DNA of 26,685 bases from Lingula anatina (taxonomy: Eukaryota > Brachiopoda > Lingulata > Lingulida > Lingulidae), in NCBI RefSeq assembly GCF_001039355.2, contig NW_019776052.1:101002-127686 (forward strand), given 5' to 3'. Each line of letters begins with the position of its first letter. The first letter of the stretch is position 1. This document shows positions 11,803-22,300 of the stretch, in pieces. The translations under genes were made by a program, and so were the position numbers. The notes under the pieces were generated by a model that saw nothing but the letters and a program-made list of their open reading frames with translations, ran no database searches and was not told the origin of the DNA.

Positions 11803-12071
11803 CCATTCAAAATAGGTGATCCGAGCACTAGCTGATCCGTCGACTAAATATGGCGGAGCCCACTTCAAAAGCGATTCCGCCGATTCCCAATGGTCTCCCC
11901 GCCTCCACACGTGCCATAAAACGGATTAAATATCGACTCCGGGGCTTACTTTCTATTCCCCTGCAGCGTCGGCGCGTGTGGAGACGGGGAGACCACCATG
12001 GAATTAGAAGCATCGCTTTGTAACAGATGCTCGACGGCTCAGTTAGTAATCGTATCATCTATTCTGAATGG
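11803..12071. repeat. long imperfect inverted repeat (foldback element)
   Basis: The left arm, about 11803-11917, pairs with the right arm, about 11970-12071, around a loop of some 52 nt. Innermost, the left 20-mer beginning GGTCTCCCCGCCTCC at about 11892 matches the right arm with one mismatch. Further out, TCGACGG..CAG..TAG and ATTC.(A/G)AATAG words also pair. The right arm is shorter, implying an internal indel. It may be a foldback transposon or MITE-like relic, or a transcribed hairpin. Confidence 0.65.
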
Positions 12072-14122
12072 CCCTTATGTATGGCGCCAGAAGCGTCAGA
12101 TGCACGAATTTTACAAGTTTACAACGCGCGTTATATGCTGTCTTTACATAAACAAAAGGCTAACGGTCCCGGACAACATCCCACCTGAAATATGTTTGGA
12201 TTCATGTAACAAATCCCGTAGTAAAAATAAAGATCCATGAAGGAGGTACAAATTGTGACATATGACATTTAAAAAATATAAATATAAGTAGACAATGCAT
12301 TTAATTCCTCACGAGAATACGACGATCTTAAAAATAGGACCTACTATGACCTCATTGAGGAAAGTTATATTTAGGTCATTGTGTATTACAAACAACGCAT
12401 TGGTATTAAAAGCGGTCGTTTTGTATTTTTTTTAAATTTCCAAGTCCGTTTTTCTCAACTTCAATAAAATTTGCTCATAAGCATCAGTAGGCCTATCACC
12501 CCAAAAAGTAACCAGATGATTTTTTTTATCATAACAAAACAAAGCTATTATTTACATTTGTCATGTGACTTGATTTGCCGTCGTACCTCTATTGATTTCG
12601 CCTAAATCGGACACAGCACAAACAAATGCAAAAACAGAGCTGGATATTCGTGGCAAAGCCTGTGTATCTAAGATTTGTAACTTGAACATATACCGGTAGG
12701 CCTAGATATTCATGTGTACAAATACACAAAGTTTGGCTCTTTCTCTGGAAAAGTAATTTTGAGGGGCTACACACAAGTCTTTTCTGATTACAGTCAATTT
12801 AAGGTAAGTAAACTTTTTCAGGACAAATGCTGTACATGTATGCTTATGATATATTTTCACCTTAAGAGGCTTAATACACTTTAAGATGTAATATTGTGCG
12901 TTGTTCTTGCAAGATTTATACATGCATTTCTTATCTAGAATGCACTTCTTTTTTCACTTCCAAAAACATTGCGCCCTGTTGCTAACGCGCATTAATAAAC
13001 AACCATAAGTTCAATAAGGTCACGTCTTTGTATTCCAACGTTTTGTATAACAACTTAGTATTTATAGAGTGTGTAGCCGCACAGAGTTAAGGCTATATTA
13101 TTGACACATACTTTGTAAAAGAACAGCAAGAAAGCATTGTCGCACTCTACGTGCGGGGGGGGGGGGGGGGGGGAGTGAATAACGTTTGCTTATGTATGAG
13201 CAAAAATAAAACGCAAATAAATGTTTTCTTTAGGCTCAAGTCGTATAAGTTTCAAGTAGGCCTACACAGGACGTTGATATACGTTGCATACTCAGGGGGC
13301 AAGAAATACATTTAATTATGTACAATTTTTCAGCGCATATGATCGTATAGCTCATACGCTCGAGTGAGGCTTAAGCTCAAGGGCCCCGAAAATTTTCCGT
13401 GCATTGCCTAGCCTACCCTCAGCAAAACGCAAATATTGTCAGAAATAGTGATTTTAGACGGTAGATTCACTCAGAAACAAAGGCAAACTAATTCGTTGCC
13501 GATAGCACCAGCAAATGGCAGCATCATACAGAGTCTGATTAAAAACTTTCATGGCAATTGAAGAACTTTTACCACTGTACAATGGAGTCCAAAAAAGCAT
13601 TTGGCACAAATGTAAAACTGCCCAGTGCAAGTCCAAGAATTCAATCGGTATTTTCAATCATATTATCAGATTCTACATAAATTGACTGACAATATCACTA
13701 TTTAACTAATCTCTTAATCCAAAATTCCTGTCATCATTTAGTACATTTTGCAAAATTCTTCTTTCAGATTGCTATTTATTTTAATTTTTAATGCTGCAAC
13801 TGTTCCAAAATAATCTTGTAGTAAAGGTAAAATGCAAATAAGAAGTGGAAGACCAATTTTACCCAAATTATTCATTTATTTGAATATAAAAAGAATAAGA
13901 TCACGATTTAACAACTTAAAATAATATTACATCAACTCTTTCATGAATAACATATTAAACAAAAATAAAAGTTATAAATTAGTGGTAATGGCGTATTCTG
14001 GAATATATGACCTCTGCACATCATCAGTACCTGACTTGGTACAGTATAGTTACTACTTGGATACAGAGTTAGATTTAATAATGTAACAAGAACAATATAT
14101 ATTACAATAAACTTCTCTGCAC
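12072..14122. other. gene-free AT-rich sequence with a poly-G tract
   Basis: No exon or domain recognised on either strand. A run of about 19 G lies at 13155-13173. GTAGGCCTA-type words occur at about 12487, 12693 and 13257. Confidence 0.4.
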
Positions 14123-14416
14123 ATGTCAGACGCTTGTTACCATGGACTAACACTACTTGACGATGGGCTGCCCAAAAACTACCTAATAAAACAAATGCGT
14201 AAAGAGATGAATGTGATTTGTCATGTGCAACGTACTCCAGGACCACATGATGGGGCTGATATAGATGTTGAATCTGAGCTTATTTTTGCCATCAAATCCT
14301 ATTTGGCTGACAACCCTGATACTGCATGTGGTAGTAGGCCAAGTTTCAAGGTTAAATTCTGTAGTGATGGAACCACTTTATCTAGAAATTCTAATATGTG
14401 TGTTATGAGCTTTTAA
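14123..14416 (+). pseudogene. fragment of a transposon-like orphan protein family (tentative)
   Basis: An open frame of 97 codons has unusually protein-like composition for this AT-rich stretch. Its end, FKVKFCSDGTTLSRNSNMCV, resembles the IKxSGDGxxxxRxxNFxxxSF segment I remember from uncharacterised repetitive genes in sponges, cnidarians and other invertebrates. It stops soon after and no continuation was found in other frames. The assignment rests on memory of one motif. Confidence 0.3.
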
Positions 14417-15216
14417 GTATTTTCACCTAGGCACCCTACTATCAGTCCAAATAGTCAATTTTGGTTCCTCGAGCACTTATCACAGAGTCTGTGTGCATTG
14501 CCATTCTTGTGCTGTGATTGGCTAGTTGAGTCACGTGAAGCCCTACTGTTGCGCCCTCGCGTATTGCGTGAATGCTGCGCATTTCTGGCCATGTAAAATT
14601 CGTGCGTCCGGTTGTGACCGAGCACGACGAAGAAAAGAAAGCCGTGTATACAGTAAGGTTAGATAAAATAATACTGGGAAAATTATAGATAATAGATCCT
14701 GTGAGTATGCTTATGTTACTACCTTTATATACCAGTATATATTGAACAAACGACAATCAATTATGTATACAGACACTGTTATCTTTGACAAGAGTTATTA
14801 CTCTTAACGTGCATATTTTCGTGACATTCCCCCATTACTACCTAATAATATTTTAGTTTTACTTTAAATTTGTCGATTGTCTTTGTTTTGTTGATATAGG
14901 AAAACGCACGTCACATGACAATGACAAATTTGTGGAAACTTAAACAGCCATGCTACATATAGAATTACCATACATGCGAAAATACTATTTCGCGTTTTTT
15001 TTTCATTTCAACTTCATCCAATAGTATAAATCAAAACATGTTACATTACAACAAAGTACATTAGAAGGAGCACAGGGACACACAGAAAAATGTATCCTGC
15101 ACTAATGACAGTAAAAGTCAATGCTGGTTATCCGTGTTTATCGCAATTTAACAAATAATCACAAGAAAATAATTTTATTTTTACAATCTTGTAAATCCTC
15201 TTATGCCTTTTTACAG
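14417..15216. other. 5' flank and probable first intron of the HEPN/NB-ARC/TPR gene
   Basis: Contains the promoter-like stretch described separately, then AT-rich sequence leading into a good acceptor (TTTTTACAG at 15216). No further coding segment was recognised. Confidence 0.35.
14517..14652 (+). promoter_or_regulatory. possible TATA-less promoter and non-coding first exon of the HEPN/NB-ARC/TPR gene
   Basis: An inverted CCAAT box (ATTGG, 14517-14521) and a CACGTG E-box (14532-14537) precede a locally GC-richer stretch with CGCG and TGCGCA words. A GTAAGG donor follows at 14653. Splicing from there to the acceptor at 15216 would make ATG 15225 the first usable start, because the only upstream ATG in this exon is followed at once by TAA. 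This is inference from motifs only. Confidence 0.3.
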
Positions 15217-15224
15217 ATCTCAGA

Positions 15225-15792
15225 ATGACCCAGATGGAGATACCACGAAAGGAGAAAGAAAACTACTTCCGCATGGAACTGTTACTGGATTGTGCAATAT
15301 TTGTACTTAGAGACGTTCTCAGTGACCAGTTGCAATCACGATATCCGTGGCTGTTTGGACCATCAAGTAATGGCCAGATATCTGACGTTCTGAATGAATG
15401 TCCAGTGAAGACATGCTTGCAAAAGCTTCAGCGGATGAAAGTTTTGAATCAAATTCAAATGGACGTTCTCTATCCTCCTGGTAGCCCAGCCGCTCCTGTA
15501 ACATTGCAGGACTTAGATATTACCCTGAGCGTAGTTTTGTTGAGAAATATCACAAATTTGTCGTGTCAGAGTGCTAGCTGGGTCAATCCCAAGGCCTCGG
15601 ACACATCATTAGAGGCCAACATATGCAGAGTGAGGATGCACCGCAATACGTTCTTTCATCTACCAGGAGGACTTTCAGACACAGGTTTCAAAGAGCAGTA
15701 CACTGATCTGAAAGATATTCTGCTCTCTCTGTCGACCATATATACTAAAGATGATTACGACGAGTTGATGATTCGGCCACTAGAGGCTTCAG
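15225..15792 (+). CDS. first coding exon: DZIP3-type HEPN domain
   Basis: Listed separately because it could be taken for an independent gene: its frame runs on to a stop at 15822-15824. The GTAGAT donor at 15793 is preferred because its phase 1 matches the acceptor at 19863 and because HEPN-NB-ARC-TPR is a known order in invertebrate STAND proteins. The start MTQMEIPRKEKENYFRM matches the usual N-terminus of this domain; a second ATG at 15234 is possible. Confidence 0.75.
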
Positions 15793-15896
15793 GTAGATAT
15801 CCTTACAAAAACATTCCATTCTAAAAAGAAGCTATCGTAATTAACATACAAATACAAATGCATAGGTGTGCTTCGGCTCTACCTTGGTTGTCACTA

Positions 15897-15979
<83 letters not shown>

Positions 15980-16049
15980 GCCCGGGGGGCTCTTGTTTGT
16001 TTCTTTNNNNNNNNNNNNNNNNNNNNNNNNNTTAAAAATTATTTTAAAT

Positions 16050-16085
<36 letters not shown>

Positions 16086-16301
16086 GCACCGAGGGGCTCT
16101 CGTATGGTCCTATCCATGTATATTCCGATCATGAGGCGATCAAATCTGGTGCAGAAAGGTAGAAAGGTGCCCTACGCTAGCTTTTGGTCACGGGAATATT
16201 ATCTGCAGTATAGTCTTACTGCATTGTCCACCCTCTATCTCTGACTTGGCAGAATATAGATATACATGTATTTTTTTCTTCCTCTCTCTCTCTCCCTCTC
16301 T

Positions 16302-16336
<35 letters not shown>

Positions 16337-19300
16337 TATCGACCTGTTCAAAAACATACATCAAACGGAATGCATTAAACGATGCATTAAATATTCACTG
16401 GTGTGAAATTTTCTCTTGAAGTCGTCAACTGAAACGGAGGTTTCGGTTTTTAACTGTGTCCAAGAGAGTACCACGTTGCGTGACAGTAAACTGTAAACTT
16501 GCACGCGCCATGAAATCCTCACATGGTCAGCTGTGGCCAGTTTAAAGACAGACACCCTGCCTCGTGGGTAAATGGGCAATAAATCTCCAACTGCGTGTTT
16601 CTTTTTAGAATTTGGCCGTTTTTTATATATTGACACAACGGGCTTAAATACGCACCATGGAAGTGAGTGAAAAGTTTCCGCCCCCCCCCCCCCCCCCCCA
16701 ACCCCCACCCCCGTGCATAAATATGACCAGTGGCGGATTTAGGGAGAGTCAGGGGGTCCTGACCGCCTCCCTTTCGGTTTCTGAAAAATATATCACACCA
16801 ATATTCCCCTCTTCAAATTATAATTTTGACTAGCTAAATCATAGTTCTTAACCGTACCAAAGGGCACTGTTCGCTCTCCAAAACACCATAAAATTCCCGG
16901 GCCCTAGAGAAGGGCCCGAACCCCACACCAAGGGGGCGATGGTCGGCTTCGCATCCGAGGCCTGTCGTTCTGGACCCTCCCTCCCCGCCTTTCAAATAAT
17001 CCTGGGTCTTCCCCTGAATATTACACAGTCTTGCACCCCATTTCCATAGATTAGATCGACCTACTTTAGATCGACCTAACTCCCTGGGGGTTCACGCTAA
17101 ATAGCTGTCCGCCGGGCGGACACGAAAGTTAATTACACCCTTACAGCTTGTAGTAGGCGGGACGGACATTTAAGTCGGATTATCTGAAAGTAATCTAGTG
17201 AGACTCCACGCGGGGATAGATCGATCTAAAATCTATGGGAATAGAGCCTTGGAAACCATTCCCAAAGATACACTGTATCTATATCGATCTATCCCCCTGG
17301 GGAGTCTCACTAGATTGCTATCAGCTCATCTGGCTTAAATGTCTGTCCCGCCTACGAAAAGAGGTAAGGGGGTAATTAACTTTTGTGCCCGCTGGGCTCC
17401 CGGCAGCTGACAGCAATTTAGCGTGAAATCCCAGATGGATCGACCTTAATCTGTTGTAACCCAGTCATAAACACACTATGTAGAGTACATATTTCTGTGT
17501 ATTGTTTAATTATTTACCGGAGAGAAGCCCCTCAGCAAAACGTTTGTGTTTATTTAAAGATAATAAGAAAACACTATAATTAGAGTGAAGTGAATTTAAG
17601 TAAATGCAGGGCCGTAGCCTGAGCAAAATACCAGGGGGGGCAGTAAGCGGACACGAGGGGGCGAAGCCCCCGAGGTGGGAGGGTGTGGGAGGGGATGTCC
17701 CCCTCCCACGGCGTGGAAAATTTTTAAAAACTGTATGTATAATACTACATTCTGGTGCATTTTAACTGTTGTTTATTGCTCAATCAGAGGTCAGAAATTG
17801 TGGGTTCATTTTGCCATAAGGACAGTCATTTTTCGTTGCAATTATCTTTTTTTACCTTTGCGATTATTATTATTATTTTATTTTTTTTTTTTTTTTGCAC
17901 CTCAAATCCCAAGGGGGGGGGGGCAGCTGCATGTTCTGTGGTCAGAAAAGTGAGGGGTGGTCTTTTCGACAATTTCTGCCCTTTTATAAAAACACGTGGG
18001 TTTGGTCAAGTGTATTTAGAGAAGCAACAAAGGGATCGCTCTGAAACTTGACAGGTACTTTAGAGACGATATGGTTCGACAGCTAAGCAACGCACCTTAC
18101 TTTTGGTTTTATGCTGTCAAAGAAAATGGCCAGAAACGGACATTGCCAGGCAATTTAACATTCATCAGTAACCCTTAGTAAAGTCCTCCAAAGAAATGCT
18201 ACAACTGGGGCACCTACTCCAATACCTCGACCAGGGTGTCCGCGTAACACACCAAGAAGACAGGATCGCCTTCTTCTTAGGGTGCGCCGTGCTGGTCGCA
18301 CGAAGACAACCAGTGTCCTCGGAAAAGAGTGCTAGAATGTTATTCCATCGTCCGTTTCAAGGTCCCTCGTGAACAAGAGATTACTGCAAGCCGGTTAATT
18401 TGCACGAAGCACAATAGGGAAACCGCTGTTAATAGTACGTCATATACGACGTCTGCAATGGGCTGGGGACCACGTGCGTTTGCAACCAATACATGTGACG
18501 TCAAGTCGTTTTCAGTGATGAGGCCAGATATGGATTTTTTTAGGGTTGACGGTCGAATCCGTGTCCGCCGACGTGTACGAGAGGCATAAAACGTTGATTG
18601 TGTACTGCCTAGGGTGCAAGCAGGGGGTGGTAACGTCTCTGTTTGGGGAGCATTCCATGCCGGTGCCCAATACCAGTTTTTTTTTTTCTAGGAGGCAACC
18701 TCAACCAGGATTCCTACAGAGACATTCTACAGCAAACAATGCTTCGATTTGTAAGATCCATCTTTAGGAACAACTTTGTGTACCAAGGCGACTGCACAAC
18801 CCCACATCGAGTTCGCAGAATCATTGTTTTTCTTCAAAACCAATGGGTTTGGAAACTGCCCTGGCCTGCAAACTCCCCAGATATGAACCCAATTGAAAAT
18901 CTGTGGGCGTAAGTAACTCACAGAATCGATAGCCATTGTCGTCGGCCGGTAAATAGTGATGAACTGGTACAGGCAAATTTTACTGCGTGGAATGATATCC
19001 CCATCCAAAAACTAAAAAATTTGTCTCAGGGTATGCCATGTAGGATGAGGGCGCTGCAAGCGGCGGATGGAGGTCACACCCGCTATTGATGACTTTTCAT
19101 GATTTACTGTAATGATTTATTTGACTGTGTAACACATCACTGTCGGGAGGCTATCATTTTCTTCAACATCTTAGTTTAAATTCAATAATGACATCAAACT
19201 GTTGATATGTTTTTCTGGGGTGTTCTTTTCTTTTGAATGACATCTTATGTCAGATTTGATATTATTGACCAAAAATCTCACAACAGAAGACAGCTTATTT

Positions 19301-22300
19301 TTATCACTCAATGACATACATTTTTGATGAATCAAGCCCAAAAAATTTTAATCAGTTGTCAAAAATAACAATGATGAAAATAATCCATATTAAGTAGTAA
19401 CCCTGTAGAACTTTTCGGGGTAACGTTTGATCACATCAGGATGGACATTTACGGGTGTAGGGCCAGAACAGAGCCTCTCGGTGTCAAATTAGAGCCCAGC
19501 GGCCGAATTAGATCCGAGAATCAGAGTAGAGCGGTAACAAACTTGTACTGACACAGCCATGCAACACACACACGATATGACAAATTTACAGGTACCGATG
19601 TGCCTGGAAAGCATTGAACCAACAAGTATATTACACTTTCACAAACGAACACTGCTAATTAATACATACCACGAATTTTCAAAATTTTAGTCACATTAAC
19701 AAAGATAAACACAGTTTTAAATTTATGAAAATCTCATTTTAGCAATAGCATGCAACAGGAATTCCGCACCATTAATCACATCGACGTTGTTGTTTTTTAA
19801 GAAATCGAAAAAATGTGCCTGATGTAAAGTGTGGCATCAAGATTTTATTGAAACTCTTTCAGAAACACCTTGCAAGCTGCTCTCCACAGAGTTGCCAAAC
19901 ACAAACACAGAGCTGAAAGGGCGTGATGACATCGTTGCCAAAATACAGGAAGAAATCAGAGGTGATGCTCCACTCGTTCTCCTAACCGGGATGGGGGGTA
20001 TCGGTAAGACAAGCATTGCCGTAAAGGTCGGGCAGAACATGCAAAATGTGCTGTACATTTCTATGAGACAAGTTACAGATGTCAACTCTGTCAAGTTATC
20101 ATTTGTTCAACACTACCACCCAACCCATTTTTTGAAAGATTTATACTCTGATTATCAGAACATTTTCAAACAGACATTATCTAGTTTGACAACAGATACA
20201 CTTCTTATCCTCGATAATAGTGACTCTGTTTTAAGTTCAAATAGGCAAGAGTTTTGTGATTTCTTGAGAGATGTAATTGATTCTACAAAACACATTACTT
20301 TGTTATGCACCAGTCGTGAAAGGTTTGATTTCACAACACATAACATAGTTGTGTTAGACATCGGTCCACTTAATAATACATCATCCCGCGACGTCCTATG
20401 GGAAAGGAAATCAACCTATCCCTCGGACAGTGAGTTAAAGGATTTGGAAGAAATGGCAGAAATGTGTCAACATAACCCCCTTGCATTAAAACTGCTGGCT
20501 GCATTACTTGACACAAAACAAACAAAAACAGTATTGAAGGAAATGAAAACCGAAAACATGCTCGATACTCTTTCCGTTCCCAGCATGCCCAAAGAAATCA
20601 TGCATTGCTTTGATCTTTCTTGCGAAACACTAGAACCTAATGCAAGAAACGTCTTTTTTGCACTTCATATATTTCCGGTTGCCTTTAAGCTGGAAGAAGC
20701 CTCAATCATTTTGAATGAAGCCTCAATCAATTTAAAATTATCTCAAACAGATTGTAAACGTATCCTAGAAAGTCTTGCCAATAAATCACTTATTACTGCA
20801 GAAAATAATGTCTACGACATCCACCCTTTAGTAAAGGAATATGCAGAACAGAATGCCCAGATGCATGGCATTGAAATGTCTAATGCTTATTGCAGTTATT
20901 ATATAACAGCTCTAATTCGATGTGTAGATGTGCGTGACAATCAATGTGTAGATGTTTCAAAGGCAGAATCTTTATCGGTGATCATTCCACATTTGCTGCA
21001 TGCTGCAGCTTTACTTACCAAAAATTTAGAAACAAAAGAGGTGTCTGAAAAACGAAAACTTGCAGAGAACTTAGAATTGATTGCAAAGACGCTCCGTGCC
21101 ATTTGTCTGTATAAGGATGCTCTGGGTGTTTACAAATCAGTAGTCCATGAAAAAGAGAAACTGCCCCAGGTAGATCCCGATCACTTAGATACTGCCTCGT
21201 CGTACAATAATATTGGTGTATTGCTGCAGGAAATGGGTAGGTATAAAGAGGCGCTTGATTATCACCAAAAATGCCTCGAGGTGAGAGAGAAAATTCTAGG
21301 TACCAAACACCCTGATACTGCCTCATCGTACAATAATATCGGTATTACACTGCAGGCATTGAGTAAATATAAAGAGGCGCTTGATTATCACAATAAATGC
21401 CTGGCAATAGAAGAGTTGGGCGACAGGGACCTCTCTAGAGCCAGCGCGTACAACAATATTGGCAATGTATTACAGGAAATGGATAAGTGTAGAGAAGCGC
21501 TTGATTGTCACAATAAGTGTCTTAAAGTGAGAGAGGAGAAACTAGGTCACGAACACCCTGATACTGCCAGCTCGCACGACAATATTGGTATTGTACTGCA
21601 GAAATTGGGTGAGTATGGAGACGCGCTTTATAATCACCATAAATGCCTTGCAGTGAGAAAGAAGATTCTCGGTGCCAAACACCCTGATACTGCCAGCTCG
21701 TACAACAATATCGGTGTTGTTCTGCAGGAAATGGGTATGTACGAAAAGGCACTTGATTATCACAATGAATGTCTAGCAGTGAGAGAGGAGTTACTAGGTC
21801 ACAAACACCCTGATACTGCTTCAGCACACAACAATATAGGTAATGCCCTGAAAGAAATGGGTAAGTATGAAGAGGCGCTTGATCATCACAATAAATGCCT
21901 TGCAGTGAGAGAGGAGATTCTCGGTCACAAACACCCTGATACTGCCTCTTCGTACCACAATATAGGAAATGTCATGCAGATTATGGGTGAGTATAAAGAG
22001 GCGCTTAATTATCACAAAAAATGCCTTAAAGTTAGAGGGGAGATTCTCGGCAATAAACACTCTGATACTGCCATGTCGTACAACAACATTGGTAATGTTC
22101 TGCGGGAATTGGGTAGGCATAAAGAGGCGCTTGAATATCACAAGAAATGCCTAGAAGTGACAGAAGAAAAACTCGGCCACGAACACGCAGTTACTGCTGG
22201 CTTGTACGGCAGTATCGGTATTGCACTTCAGGAAATGGGTAAGTATGAAGAGGCACTTGTGTATCACAAGGAACACCTTGCAATTAGTGAGACGATACTC

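Noticed and set aside
11585-11819. TATA-like word followed by a 70-codon frame
   Set aside because: No ATG in a good context, no domain, and the surrounding sequence is AT-rich enough to produce both by chance.
11998-12240. 80-codon plus-strand frame with a Kozak-like ATG
   Set aside because: Begins inside the inverted repeat, has no recognisable domain and has an opposing open frame of similar length, as a palindrome would give.
15793-15824. HEPN domain as a separate short protein ending at 15824
   Set aside because: A phase-matched donor at 15793 and acceptor at 19863 restore the familiar HEPN-NB-ARC order; kept as the alternative to test.
18060-19250. Functional transposase gene
   Set aside because: Several frameshifts and an in-frame stop at 18910 interrupt it.
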